This document shows, piece by piece, positions 39,787-52,983 of a stretch of 64,000 nt of DNA; position 1 is the first letter of the stretch; each line of letters begins with the position of its first letter. The notes under the pieces are model-generated. The model was given only the letters and a program-made list of their open reading frames with translations. It did not search any database and was not told the origin of the DNA. Made by a program: the position numbers and the translations under genes. Source of the stretch: Trichoplax sp. H2 (Eukaryota; Placozoa; Uniplacotomia; Trichoplacea); assembly GCA_003344405.1 (NCBI GenBank), contig NOWV01000238.1:33737-97736 (forward strand). Direction: 5' to 3'.

Positions 39787-42700
39787 TTATTTCTTTTCAC
39801 CATCATCATCATCATCGTCCTCTTCGTCATCGTCATCTTTGTCCAATAAAATAATGAAACCGTAAACCGAGAGTAACAATTAGAAATTTAGTTATACCCT
39901 AAAAACTTACCTTCATTTTCGGAATAATCATCACCATCTTCATCTTCGAAGGTGTTTTCAGGCACAGAATATAAACGAATCATAGGCTAACCAAATTGAT
40001 GTTACAATAAGTTAATCGTAGCATAGACCTCAAATAGGAATTTCGATACAATCATAACATTAAATGACTCGTTACCTTATTCGGATCTTTCAAAATAACA
40101 TATTTGCCTTCACTGTATGACATCAAAGTATCAATAATTACTCGAAGGATACCCCAAGCATTGTCCATTTGTAAATTTATTTGCGATGCAAATTCTACAG
40201 ATGAATATTGTTGTGTTCCAAGAACTACATGTTTTGAGGTACTGGCTGGATTGACACGAGAAACGTAACTAGGAAAAGAAATAGGATAATCTTTTAATCG
40301 CACTGAACTCTCAGTCACTACCTACTCAATCAGGATCAATTCCCTTGTGCATAACATACCCAAATTTAAGAATTTGTGATCCAGCTAGTATTGCGCTAGC
40401 AGTCCATTTGGTTAGCTTATAGCTATTATTCTTAAGTTCTGCCGCAAGAACTGCACCTCGTTGAGTATCTAACTTTTTACGCCAATCTATCTTACTGAAC
40501 TGTAAAAATAGAATTATCTTAGTTTAGACATAATCCGGCAATGGATATGAAAACATTCTGCTTTTATTACTTGTGGATCGTATTCATTTAAAGCTTTAAT
40601 ATTCATAAATGTTGGCTCGCTGCTAGCAGTAACCCATACAGCGTCATGCTCGCATCTGACTATCAATTCGATAGCAGCTGCATCATCTTTCTTTAATACC
40701 CATTTACGATACCTATCATATTTACAGGAAGAATTATTTTTAAATGCACAAGGAAGACCTCATTACAACGAAAGAAAGTACCTATAGCCAACGGAAGCAA
40801 CATCGCTGTCCTCTTCCTCTTGCACAAATGGGTTAGGCTTATCAAATTCAAATCGCTCCCCCTAAATGAAATTAGCTCCAATTTAACGCCGGCAGCTACT
40901 ACTTTCCATTAAATCAGAAATTTTACGCACCTTCTTAAGAACTTGTTGTGAGAAATGTTGATTAATTATTGTTGCCTCAAGTGCTAGACTTTGTGCAGAG
41001 TTTATTCCGTCTTCATCATCTGGAGGCGGATCGTACGAGGTTTCATTAACAGTTAACAAATCTATTTTAAGATAATTAAATCAAAATAATAGTGTTTATT
41101 TTAAATGGGGTCGGCGTCAATTGTAGTCCTTGTAATATAATAATTGTTAGCCTAAGAAAAATGCTAAGAACAATTACTAACCAAACCCCGAATCATCGCG
41201 CTTGTCAAGGAAAAGTTTATCACGTACGCGCTAAGTAAATAAAAGTAAAAATGTCTCACAATAAAAACCAGATATCACTGCTAATAAATATTAGTGTTAC
41301 AAGTTTTCATACATGAGCAACGATATCCCAGGGGTAGACGGATCTCGAGCAAGTCATCAAGGTCGCAATTATAGCATCCGTAGCAAAAACATTCCCTTTC
41401 GAAGTTAGCTAAAGGTGAATATAGGACAAAATTATAAAATTTATGAGAATTAAGAAGGTGCATAAGAGATTGTATCCATTTGGCTTTGTACTCAGATATC
41501 TCCCGTAGCCACAGCGACGGAATTGATAATTTACGATAAACGTATAGCGGTTAATTCGTATCTAGGACTAACCTTGCGAATAATTGGATCATCCGTTGTA
41601 GTTACTTTATGAAAAGTTCGATTGACTGGTAACAAGGGCTTTTCGTTTCTTACATTTACTCGATCGTAAGACTTGTCATAGTATTCCATAGAACCGCAAC
41701 AGTAACTTAAATAGAAGAATAGCACCAACAATTGGATTAGTTTAGAATAGGAATATTAATTACCTATACAATATTATTATGTTAAAATTAGTATCAGCTC
41801 ATAACGGTCTGCTGTCGTGTAAACACACTATCCTTACAGGTCTTCCGGTTGGCCAACGTCGGGTAAATTGAGCTTACTCAACTGAGCGAATGATATTTCG
41901 TCAAATTCTTTCCAGTTATAAAGTACTTCTACGGAAGCTGTGCGATGTTTAGCTTGCGGTTGCTGTTGGATTTTGAGTAGATAACTTAATAACGTAGTAC
42001 TGTTAACAATTTCCTAGTGCTAAATTTACAAATAGTCCACTAACTTGGTGGTGGCCGCGGCCGTATGAATAATAGTGTTTTTGTTTCTTGCGTTGACGAT
42101 TGTCCCTAAGCAAAGAAAATTGAAGATTAATAATCGTTAGGGGCCTTCACATGGAAATTGGTACGTGACAACTCTACAAATTAATCGTTTCTTTATGCAT
42201 GTAATTTTATTGGAAAATGGTCTCACAAGTGTAGGATGTAAACGTACTAAGTGAGCTGATGTTTTGAAAAGGAAACTGTATTTAAAGAAATTACAGTATT
42301 CATTACCTGTCACGATTGCCATGAGTGTTGTAGACCTGCCGACGATTGTATCGCTAATTGACGTGAGTAATAAAAGTGCAAAGAGTTTGATAGTTATTAA
42401 TATAAAAAGATTTTTAAGTCATTTTACTGTGTGTCTATCATTCTATACAAATATTGACGGACGTGTACGGATGCAATAAAATACAGTACTATAAATTGGT
42501 AGATAAATAGAAATTTGATTTTCATTGCAAGTCAATCGATTATTATACCTGTCTATTGTACATATACCGGCGATGTCCATGCTTGTCCTTCCTAGTATTT
42601 GTATCAACTAATTTGAAGGTATCATCTTGATCATGGTAGTAGCTATACGCAGAGCCTCCAGCTCCAAAGTGTGCCGCATATTTATCTAAATTTTAAAAGC

Positions 42701-43921
42701 AGGTGAAGATAAATTGGATCGATTTCTCATCAATACGCCTATATGTATTGTAATGCCTTCAATTTTATCTATTTTCTGCAGTATCAAATCAATGGAATAT
42801 ATTGCCTGACGTGAAGATGAGGCACTGATACTATATAAGTTTATATTTCTTTTTTTTACCTTTCGTTTTCTTATCTTGAGAGGTACCTACAGCATTCCAA
42901 TCTGCTATCTATTTGTGAAAATGTATAATTACATTACTGCCTTCATCAAGATGCTATTCATTCTATCTTTAACACTTTGATATTTTTATCATTTACGGTC
43001 CAATATCATAAGATTTTATGAACTACTGTACCACTGTACGGGTATTACAAGGTTGAGTGAGGATCAGTTAGTTCATCTCGTGACAAGTGAATGAAATGTC
43101 ATGCACATGGTTTGCTATTTTCTCGTATGATTATTTACACCAAGTTCGTAAAAGGTGTCGTGGCAAAACCGAGTTGGAAATTCGACTGGCTACGGGGTGA
43201 AACGATTACAATACTACTAATACATTTTGTCGAAGCAATCCAATCACTTTCCTTTCTATGTATTATAATTCATTAATCCAGGGAATTGTCACTACGTCTT
43301 CTATCTACATCGATGTATTTGTGAATATCAACAAGTACAATTCCAATCTTCAAAGCAGTAATATATAAGCAAGAGTCCCATCGATACATGAGTATTCTAC
43401 TGCACTAGATTAATCGCTACCTTGCAGTGAGGTATGTCATGATATCGAGGACATTGTTATTAGCCCTCGACCGCGACTTTCAAGTTGAGTAATAGAGTAA
43501 AATAGTTTTTAAAGTGTGCCTGTAGTCCAATCTATTGGATTGTCTCTTTGGATATCGATTACTTTACATGTTGTACAACAGAAATAGTTTCATTTTTTCT
43601 TGACTGTTGATATCCATGGACACTCTCCACAGTACTCTCCTAGTATATCGTGATTTATCGCACGCCAGGCACGCATAGGACATTGATATTCATGTCGCGC
43701 CAGTCTGCTAAGATCTACGCTACTCAAGTATCGAAAGCGTACTACCATTGACATTGTAAAGCGGTAGCGTAAACTATTCTTATTTGTTCACTTACCTTTC
43801 CAAGTCGATCGCTCTTAGCAAAAGGCTGGTAAGGAATTTCTTGGAACTCATTTGGAACACTGTAAGGCCCCCAGCCATTGGGGTTGTCAGGAATTTCTGG
43901 TGGAATAAATCGAGCAGCCAT
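39787..43921 (-). CDS. EIF3D: Eukaryotic translation initiation factor 3 subunit D
   Basis: eIF3D is the peripheral eIF3 subunit that can bind the 5' cap. Exon 1 (43796-43921) codes [19 protein letters not shown] through [12 protein letters not shown]. Following exons code [16 protein letters not shown], an exon with [16 protein letters not shown] and [10 protein letters not shown], then a basic exon ([15 protein letters not shown]), and [20 protein letters not shown]. Next come [12 protein letters not shown] with [12 protein letters not shown] (near 41570-41700) and [16 protein letters not shown] with [12 protein letters not shown] (near 41330-41410). These are followed by [13 protein letters not shown] and by [19 protein letters not shown]-type sequence, [37 protein letters not shown], and [10 protein letters not shown]. 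The acidic tail ends at 39787-39789. Exons and order match animal eIF3D throughout, and no lesion was seen. It is transcribed away from the sphingosine kinase gene. Confidence 0.95.
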
Positions 43922-43982
43922 GTGTCGTCGATTGGTTAAGGCGTTTGCTATCGGCTGTTGCTTTTATACTATACAGAATACA

Positions 43983-44340
43983 AGTACAGTACAGTATAGC
44001 AGCTTGGCAGTCCAGTCAGTACGGTCCAGTACACTCAGTACAGCACTCTGATGTGTCGTTCTCGCTTTTCTTTCTCGTTGTCGGTGATTGGTGCCTTGCG
44101 CTTGGTGCTGCTAGCAGTGTTCCATTTTGCGTTCCGTTCACCACTTCAGCCACATACAGTAGCCTGTTGTTGTCTATTATCACAAACAGCAGTATGCGCT
44201 GTACAATGCAGTCCGCTGGTGAAGTACTGTAGAACACAGTACTTACCACTGTGACCCGGTACAGTACGTACAGTACAGTCCAAAGCAGTGGATATTGTAC
44301 AGTACAGTGTTGTACTGTACAGTACACTGTAGCTTTGGAG
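43983..44340. promoter_or_regulatory. GTACAGTAC/GTACTGTAC cluster upstream of eIF3D
   Basis: Words such as tacagtacagta (43984), cagtacactcagtacag (44028) and dense runs at 44260-44335 begin about 60 bases upstream of the eIF3D ATG and grade into the 101-bp array. The promoter role is inferred from position. Confidence 0.4.
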
Positions 44341-44354
44341 ACAGATACTGTACT

Positions 44355-45330
44355 GAAGGTATCGACCAAAGTCATTTCTTAATGAATGTCGTGTCAACTG
44401 TCAAGTCACCACATACTGTAATTCAGTACCGTAGCAGTGAGTCACTTGTACTGTACTGTCGACCAAAGTCATTTCTTATGAATGTCGTGTCAACTGTCAA
44501 GTCACCACATACTGTAATTCAGTACCGTAGCAGTGAGTCACTTGTACTGTACTGAAGGTATCGACCAATGTCATTTCTTAATGAATGTCGTGTCAACTAC
44601 CAAGTCACCACATACAGCACTGTAATTCAGTACCGTAGCAGTGAGTCACTTGTACAGTGTACACTGTACAGTACACATAGAAATGACTTTGGTTGACAGT
44701 ACTGTACACTGTACAATACTGTCAACCAAAGTCATCTCTTACGAATGGTCGTGTCAACCGTCAAGTCACCACGTACTGTACTGTAATTCAGTACCGTAGC
44801 AGTGAGTCACTTGTACTATACTGTCAACCAAAGTCATCTCTTACGAATGTCGTGTCAACCGTCAAGGCACCACGTACTGTACTGTAATTCAGTACCGTAG
44901 CAGTGAGTCACTTGTACTATACTGTCAACCAAAGTCATCTCTTACGAATGTCGTGTCAACCGTCAAGGCACCACATACTGTACTGTAATTCAGTACCGTA
45001 GCAGTGAGTCACTTGTACTATACTGTCAACCAAAGTCATCTCTTACGAATGTCGTGTCAACCGTCAAGGCACCACATACTGTACTGTACTGTAATTCAGT
45101 ACCGTAGCAGTGAGTCACTTGTACTATACTGTCAACCAAAGTCATCTCTTACGAATGTCGTGTCAACCGTCAAGTCACCACATACTGTACTGTAATTCAG
45201 TACCGTAGCAGTGAGTCACTTGTACTGTACTGTCAACCAAAGTCATCTCTTACGAATGTCGTGTCAACCGTCAAGTCACCACGTACTGTACTGTAAATTC
45301 TGTAATGCTGTACCGTAGCAGTGAGTCACT
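44355..45330 (+). repeat. 101-bp tandem satellite array, about nine copies
   Basis: Unit: caaccaaagtcatctcttac, gaatgtcgtgtcaaccgtcaa, g(t/g)caccac, (g/a)tactgtactgtaattcagta, ccgtagcagtgagtcacttgtact. Copies at 44825, 44926, 45027, 45133 and 45234 give offsets of 101, 101, 106 and 101; the 106 reflects one extra ctgta. The first copies (44360-44640) are more diverged. Copies include GTACTGTAC words inside. The array fills the spacer between divergent eIF3D and sphingosine kinase. Open frames inside it merely follow the repeat. Confidence 0.93.
44683..44735. repeat. Perfect 19-bp inverted repeat inside the 101-bp array
   Basis: ATGACTTTGGTTGACAGTA (44683-44701) is the exact reverse complement of the array word at 44717-44735, with a 15-base spacer ctgtacactgtacaa. 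A piece of the repeat has therefore been inserted in opposite orientation in the middle of the array. Confidence 0.9.
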
Positions 45331-45729
45331 CGCCATTGCACCACGCACAATATGTTGATATGAAGCTACCCATTGTTCGCTTGACCTCACGCTCAATCAA
45401 ACGCGTCTCACCTGCAATTGCAAGTCAACTAACCCTTGCAAGATTGAAAGTGAATCCTGAGGAATGAGTTAACCCAACGAACGGAAAAGATTGAGAAACT
45501 GCATTGGATTACTGCAGCTAAGTAGAGTAGATCTCCAAAGTTTATTCAGCTAGCAACGATCGGGAGGGATTATTCCGCTGTTGTCTACTGTACAGTCATT
45601 GATGATTATCGCAGGAAATCACTGCTGAGTGTTTTGATCGCTTGAACATTTTGCAATTTAATCGTCCATCCCTGCTTGTTGATAGTATACTGTACTGCAA
45701 CTACCTGCTACCTATTGGATGAGATCGTC

Positions 45730-48700
45730 ATGGAGGATCATGTGCATAGCGTTGATGTCCCTATACTTCATGATGTTTTCAAGCTGAAAATTAGCAAGAA
45801 AACCATTGATTGTGTTGTTGATTTATATCCTACCCACATTGAATATCGTCAAGTCGATACACCTGATGATCAATCTGTCCTCATGGAAGGATCTGTCCAG
45901 TTTACAGACGCGATTGGTTGTCATACTGGTAGAAGGAAAAAAAAGAGCAGTAAAGATGACGTCTTTGCATACTTGACCATTTATTCCTATCCTCTGAAAG
46001 ACAGCGGTAAAAAACGCCGTCGCACTTCAACATGTTTTAGAATCAATAAAAATGATAATGTCCGCCACAATCAAGATACTGCTAACTTATGGCGTGTTGC
46101 TATTTTATGCCGGCTACGTGGTATCGATTTTAGCCACGGTTTGTACAATTCCTTCATGTAGACCGAAATCATTTGTTCCATGTAGACATGAAAGCTTGCT
46201 TTGACCAAAGTAATGAACTTGATCACATTGAAGCTGTTACACATGCAGACTTGTTAATAGTAGTCTACAATTCCTTCATGTAGACTGATGTCATTTGTTC
46301 CATGTAGCGATGAAAGCTTGCTTTGACCAAAGTAATGAACTTGATCACATTGAAGCTGTTACAATGCAGACTTGTTAATACTAGTCTACCATCGCCGTCG
46401 TCATCTTGAGTCATATAGTACGACTACGATCGTTATAAAGTTGATCTGCTGCAATGCAGACTTGTTCAGGCTAGGCTACAATCGCTATCACCGTATTGAG
46501 TAATATAGTACGACTACCAATAAAGTTTACATCAAGAGAGATGGATATGATATAACGAATGCAAACTTCATCCCAAATTACAATCGATGATACTACTATA
46601 CTGATACTAGAAGACTTTTTTGCATTGCTATGCGTGACTGGATCACTGATACATTTCAACCAGCAAACAATCTTTTTTATCGTCTTGATTAGTCTGTACC
46701 AGTATGCAGCGCAGTATTGATAATGGAACTTAACTGTAGTTTCGTGAAGCTACCTTCTATTAGCTTACTATCCTTTGAAAAAATCTCTGTTCATGGCTAA
46801 TCCATTGTACACTGACTAATCACCAAACACATTGTAAATGATATCATAACCTCGAATTTGTCTAAAATCTTAAAATTTAGAACTGGGAACAAATCAATAT
46901 CCACCAGAGTACCGTTACGTTATTTTCGTGAATCCTAAAAGTGGTACAGGAAAGTCACGTAAGATCTTTAAAAATGTCCCTAAGAGGATGTTAAGAGAAG
47001 CTGAAGCCGAATACACTTTAATCACAACAGGTATATCATATTTAGAATAATGATAATACCGCTACAATGTACTGCACTACAAATCAGTGATCAATCTTGC
47101 CCAATACAGCACTATGGATGCAGCAGCACAATGACCACTGTTGATAGATAAAGTAATATCAGTAATAGCGTTGTTAATTTACGATATAACTTAGATATGA
47201 TGCATAGTATCCAATACATAGTGTTTGTAGACTAATGACGATATTGATGAATAAAATAATAATGTGGTCCCACCGTGATATTTCAGAAAGGCAAGGTCAT
47301 GCTTATGATTATGTAAAGGAAATGAAATTAAATCAAGTCGATGGGATCATTATTGTCTCTGGTGATGGGTTAATCCATGAAGTAATCACTCATAATCTGC
47401 TTAAATACGCATATTATTATATTACAATATGATAGCTGCTAGTCTAGCAATATTTATGCCATAACTTGATCTAAAATTGTTGATTTAAATCGATCTGATT
47501 ACAATCAAGGTTATTAATGGATTAATGAGCAGGGAAGACTGGGAGCATGCAATTAAGCTACCGATCGGTGCATTACCTGGTGGATCAGGAAATGCCTTAT
47601 ACCAATCGATTTTATATGAATCCAAGTAAGTATAGTAATTCATAATTCTTTTTAAGTAACTCAACATACTCGTAGATTATTGACATATCGAGTTGTATTG
47701 TCATAAAGCCATCCTAAATTGCAGCTCTTTAAGTGCATACTGTACAGTACATGCACTGTAAATGTTATTTATTCGTATAAGAGTGTATAACATTGTAATT
47801 ACCTTTCTCATATTTGTAACAACTCATTTAAACTGTACAATTTAAGCTTCTGCCTGCTACTTGGTATGCATTAATATCCTTTAGCCTAATTGAGCATTTA
47901 TTGTTTTCTGTATCAATGAAATCATGTTTACTAGAGAACCTACCAGTATAACAAGCGCCATGTTTATGATAATCAAGAGATATACTACTAAATTGGATTT
48001 AGTCTCCATTACAACACTCAAAGATCAACGATACTCTTTTCTATCAGTTGGATGGGGTTTACTTTCCGATGTTGACATAGGTACTGAAAAATTTAGAAAA
48101 TTGGGTACGGCAAGATTCGTTTTAGGCACAGTAAAGCATTTAACGAAATTAAAATATTATCATGGTAAATTTCAATATCTACCTAATCCAATGAAAGGTA
48201 ATCAAAAAATTACTCAATGTTCACTCTAATTTTTATCCTTAAATACATTTTCACTACGATGAATATTATAGGCCATTACTAGCATATTATGTGATTAGTG
48301 TTACTTACTCCTATGGATATACTTTTTTACTTTTATTACATTACTTAGAAGATGATACTGGTAATACATCATCTAATAACGCTAACCAGGTAATTTAAGG
48401 TGTAATGTCGAATTTCTTTCATCCTTAAAAATCTAATAAACAATCAGAGATCGCCATCTATGTAATTAACATGATCTCATCATTTACTATATTCTCAGAC
48501 AAATGATACAGCTACCGCGGGAGCAACCAATAATACTGAGTCTAAGGCAGGCCCGAAATCGATATTGCCACCAATAAATGAATCTTTGCCTTCTACTTGG
48601 GAAACAGTCGAAGATGATATGGTTCTGTTTGGTGCAATCTACTTGCCATATTTATCAACAGAAAACTTTGTTGCTCCCACATCTCGGCTAAACGATGGCA

Positions 48701-48966
48701 TTATACATTTACAAACTATCGATTCAACTTGCAACAGAAAAACGATGCTAAAGATATTATCTAAACAGAAAGAAGCAGGCCATCTAGGCATGAGCTGCGT
48801 GGAGGTATTTCCTTGCAAAGCCTTTCGTTTAGAACCGATAACTAGCCCTGGAATTATTACTGTAGATGGTGAATGCGTGGATTATGGTACGATTCAGGGA
48901 GAAATCTTTCCCGGTTTAAGTCGAGTATTCTGTCGTAGGGCTAAGTCTAGTAGCAGTAGTAGTTAG
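45730..48966 (+). CDS. SPHK: Sphingosine kinase
   Basis: A lipid kinase of the diacylglycerol-kinase catalytic superfamily, making sphingosine-1-phosphate from sphingosine and ATP in the cytosol and at membranes. Seven coding exons (45730-46138, 46881-47030, 47287-47381, 47510-47625, 47935-48197, 48349-48389, 48499-48966) sum to 513 residues. The N-terminal ~135 residues form a PH-like leader typical of sphingosine/ceramide kinases. The catalytic domain has VIFVNPKSGTGKS (C1), ERQGHAYDYV, SGDGLIHEVINGLM holding the catalytic Asp of SGDG (C2), LPGGSGNA (C3), and FLSVGWGLLSDVDIGTEKFR (C4). The C-terminal lobe contains DGIIHL, CKAFRLEP and VDGECV (C5). The tail ends in poly-serine. Start at the ATG in MEDHVHSV; the frame continues 18 codons upstream without supporting features. 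The exons are intact. Intron 1 holds a 122-bp duplication. Confidence 0.93.
46145..46395 (+). repeat. Two tandem copies of a 122-bp unit in sphingosine kinase intron 1
   Basis: The block acaattccttcatgtagac through gacttgttaatagtagtct repeats at 46145 and 46267. A degraded third piece (gcaatgcagacttgttcaggctaggc) follows near 46450. The first copy starts 7 bases after the exon 1 donor. Confidence 0.9.
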
Positions 48967-49836
48967 ATTTACTAAATTTTTTCAAAATTAAGCGTATAAG
49001 ACTATCTTTTCAGCAGACTATTTCATATGAAATATTGCAATTTGAAAAGCAGTAAAAACTAAAGATTTAGTATGAAAATGGATGGTAAATTGAATGGATT
49101 GGATCGCATGCTGATTTCATCGATTTGCAACATCAATCTTATATAACTATTAGAATTATTAAAACATCAGCCTTATCTAAGGTTTACACTATATTCTACT
49201 TTCTGCACGTATATAACTGTTATACTGTATGACTATTAACCACAATTATAGACTTCCTGTATAATAAAATGGAACATAAGTTCTTAACATATTATAAAGA
49301 AATATCACATCATTTTATTTGCAAATATTAGCACTGCATTTATTCTAATGTTTATTACAAATATTGTGCCCATATTTGATATCACTTTCAATAAAGATTT
49401 TAGAAGTTGAACGCACAAAATACTACTGTACGATGTTATGCAATAAAGCATGCAACTGTTGCATTGAATAATTTTTAGAAAAAACTAGTTAACTAGAAGC
49501 TATAAATGCATATTTGTTCACAAAGCTAGTAATGGCCATTACTATTACCGATAAAACATGCTAGTAAAGTGATATCTGATTACGTTAAGATAATGAAAAG
49601 AAATTACAGCTATTGATGTATTGCTCCAAAAAAAATCGTCAAGATGTAGCAGTTGACACGCAGTATGATCGTAAAGATTCAAAGTAAAATATTTAGATAT
49701 CACAGTTCAACTGCGAACATGTACTTTATGAAAAAGCTTTCTGCTATACAAACCGTTTATTAACAAAGAATACAGTAATAGAATTAGGTAAGGTATACAA
49801 TAAGTGTACAATTTTAAATTATATACATATAATTTT
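48967..49836. other. Spacer between convergent sphingosine kinase and GID4
   Basis: AT-rich sequence with no supported gene; it should contain both 3' untranslated regions. Confidence 0.6.
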
Positions 49837-52234
49837 TTATCGGAACTGATATACTGTAGTATTATCTGCAGCCACGTGTGTCAAACTGAGAGATTGAAAC
49901 CTATTGATTTAAAAAGTAGAGAAATTATCATAATGACATAAGGGAAGAACGAACAATATCATTTGTATATTTTTACCGTTCCGAATTTCGATGGTAGTAG
50001 TATCCTTCAATCTTTGCTTTTGACTTCTCGAAGCAAATATAATAAAATCCGGCAAATGAGGCTCCGTTAATATCTCTGACTGTGTGATCTGGTACCAAGA
50101 AATGTTCCTAGCAATATAGCATAAATTGGTACCAATTAGTTTTCAAGAATTTTATCCACTAGTCAAGTTGTGGATCTATATGGAAGTTATCCAAACGGAC
50201 TATTATTCTATCGATATTAAACATGTTTCTATCTGCGTCATATACTGCAGTGTAACAGCAATGACAACTGTTGATATTTTGGCATTTTAGAAGAATATTT
50301 GGCTATTGCATCATAAGCCTGCTCATGCTAACCTTCCAACGCATAAATACACAGCCCAAGTTAGCTAATTCGTCGTAATTAAAATCATCAGAGTTAAAAT
50401 TTTTAGAAAACTGAAGAAAGGGAGAAAATTTGTCCTAGATCGAAAAACATAAGACACATTCTAAAGTCAACGACTTGGGTATCAGTGTAAACACTTTTTC
50501 TACATCATTACTGCAGAAAAGAATGCAAAATCTTTTACCCAGTGTTTCCGATCGACATCTTCATCAGCATCCTATGAATAATCCAATTAAAATAGGTGAA
50601 TGAACAAAGTCGTTTTCAAGCACTTGCTTTTATCTACGTGTTAGGAACTATACTTTAAGGTGGTTAAAGTGACATGTTGTAGTAATCGGTGATGCTAATG
50701 TTTGCATATCGCATAGAAAACTGATATACTAGTTAACCATAGCATTAAGTACTCGATAGAGTCCAAATGCGAATTTTGTAATAACATAGATTGCATAGGA
50801 ACAACAATAATGATTGATCAACAAATTTCGCAATACGTCGATGATGTGATAGCAACAAAATCCATATTTAGGATTAAGATTAACCAATACGGTAGTATAA
50901 CGCTACAATCAGCTAAGGAATGCTTGTATTTACGAATCAACTACACTATAAATATGTAATGTAGTATTTATATCTTACCCATTTTCGAGTATGAAAAGGA
51001 TACTTTTTGCCGATTATTTCTCCATCAAAAAAAGTTGTCAGATAAGGATATTCCTAGCAAGCATACGTAAGTGACAATAAGGTAAATACTGGCTTGGTAG
51101 GATACACATATCTCTTTTATGCATCGTTTCAGCATCATCGTATGAAGATGTACCGATAAAGGACTCGATAATTAGATGGTTTAGTGGTGCTGAACAGTTT
51201 ACACAAGTATAAGGTTGTTTGCCTGCACTTTCTGAACCAATATTCTAGACTAGCTAAAGAAATATTGTACTGTACATGTACTGTAGTCTGTAGAGTAAAA
51301 CCTATCTTGTTATGATTGATACTTAGTTCTGTAGTTGGCGTATACTGGACTCTGTACTGCGTAAAAATTGCCTTGTCTTGTCTCCTAACTCTCTTTTGGT
51401 AATCTTAACACAGTTTATCTTCTAATGTAATTACTACTATACAATACAGTAACACAGCAGTTTTATCTAATCTGCAAGGTATGCAGATCCATTTAACGCA
51501 TGATTACATTTACCTAAACTTGTACTACAGTACTGAAGAGTATTATGATTATACGTATTTTAATTGTTGAATTTATTATGGGTAGTCATTAATATAGCAA
51601 TCAATATTGGAGGACGTCAAGGTAATTTTGTCGTATCACTTACATCAGTTAAGTTCTTAATCGTCAAGTAGCCACATATGAAAGAATTCTCCATATCTAC
51701 GTTCTAAAAGAGGCAAGTTGGAATGCAAAGGTAGTTTAGAAACTAGGCATCGTACACAGGTTAGAAGAATGATCTATCTACAACACTCGTCTACTGTATT
51801 CATGGCCAAATTTGTGTCACATTACATGGTTATGATTATCGAAATAAGAGCGATACGATTTTCCACTACGCTACCATAACAAGATAAACAAGTCTTTTTT
51901 GACTTCAACATAAACTGCCATCAAGAGTAAAATTGTAAGTATACTTGAATACGATTTCAAAAATGAATACTACTGTAGAATTTTGGATCATCGTTTGCTA
52001 AGGAACAACTTCATGATGGTAGTATCATGGAAATATTGATGACTGTTATTGCAATTGGCTGTAATCACGTACTTGCAGAATAATCTCCACATCGTAGCTA
52101 TTGCCTTTGCTTTTTTGACTTCCAATAAATTTACTGCCATTATAAAGCAAGGAAGTGGACAACCCTGGTTGTTTAGAAAGAGGATAATAAACTCCCTCTT
52201 TCTTGCTTGTCTGATTACCGTCGATAAACTTCAT
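49837..52234 (-). CDS. GID4: GID4 substrate receptor of the GID/CTLH ubiquitin ligase
   Basis: GID4 is the beta-barrel receptor that recognises Pro/N-degrons and delivers proteins to the CTLH E3 ligase. Exon 1 (from 52234) codes [19 protein letters not shown] with [19 protein letters not shown]. The next exon codes [20 protein letters not shown] (near 51650-51710). Then come [20 protein letters not shown] (near 51000) and [20 protein letters not shown] with [20 protein letters not shown] (near 49980-50110). The last exon codes [20 protein letters not shown], stop 49837-49839. The reading frame meets a TAA three bases into the last intron (49973-49975), so the protein ends properly only if that intron is removed. 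The product is shorter at the N-terminus than human GID4 but covers the whole barrel. A GTACTGTAC cluster lies 180-230 bases upstream. Confidence 0.93.
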
Positions 52235-52415
52235 TGACCACTAGGAAATGATTGAATGCGTTGCAGCAATGGAAGCCTCGTTATGCCTCTCCTGTCGTCG
52301 TGCTGAGCAGTCTGCCTGTCTGAGTGGTGGTGGTTTCACTTGGTCACGATTTTCTCATATGGATCGGAGACGCTTGAGCACTGGTGTATAGTGTACAATT
52401 CGCTATCCTACCGCC

Positions 52416-52460
52416 CATACTGTACTGTATGTAGTGTACAGTACTGTACTGTACAGTATA
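52416..52460. promoter_or_regulatory. GTACTGTAC cluster upstream of GID4
   Basis: catactgtactgtatg followed by gtgtacagtactgtactgta, then a tatata run, about 185-225 bases before the GID4 ATG. One of the densest examples of the motif in the window; function inferred from position. Confidence 0.4.
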
Positions 52461-52660
52461 TATACACGAGCTGTCTGCTTATTTCCAACGTCCTCCCGTA
52501 CGGTTGATGTGTCCAGCTGTCTGTACAATCTGTAGCTGGTGCAGTTAGCATATTGCATTCACCACATTGCATCAATTTGAAGGAAAAAAACATTTTCTGC
52601 TTTGCTTTGCTTTCGGTATTGAAATTTGAAATTGTAAAAGATTTCCAACGTAAACTAAGC

Positions 52661-52714
52661 CATCAACTACTAGAAATGACGATGTAGTAGTCTAGTCATT
52701 TCTAGTAGTTTATG
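52661..52714. repeat. Inverted repeat, 20-bp arms with one mismatch, 14-base loop
   Basis: Inner arms AACTACTAGAAATGAC (52665-52680) and GTCATTTCTAGTAGTT (52695-52710) are perfect. One unpaired position and three further pairs (cat/atg) extend them. The loop is gatgtagtagtcta. Could be a hairpin-forming relic of a small inverted-repeat element. Confidence 0.88.
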
Positions 52715-52983
52715 ACTCAATTGTAATCAGGTGTAACTGGAGTAAGTTTTCTTTCTTTCTTTCTTTTACCTCTACTACAACAGCTCACTACAGGACATGA
52801 GAGATTGCTCCATTATTTTTACTGTCAAGAGAAGGAAAAAGTTCCTAACAAGAGAGGTACAGTAATTCATCATGAAAGACTAGAACCTTCTCAATTGTAG
52901 TGGACAGACAGAATCAATTCTGCAATCAGTCAAGTAGTCCATGGAGTAGAATGCATAGAAGATCCATTGCAATATTCTACTTA

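Noticed and set aside
11219-43921. An operon of translation genes
   Set aside because: eIF3L and eIF3D are on opposite strands and far apart, each with its own upstream region.
44295-45195. Series of open frames with repeated peptides
   Set aside because: They follow the 101-bp tandem unit, start mostly at non-ATG codons or by chance, and have no protein features.
44355-45330. Regular direct repeats resembling a CRISPR array
   Set aside because: The whole 101-bp unit repeats with no unique spacers, in an animal genome without cas genes.
49973-49975. TAA as the end of GID4
   Set aside because: A good donor directly precedes it, and an exon at 49837-49890 restores the conserved FQSLSLTHV...YQFR end in frame.
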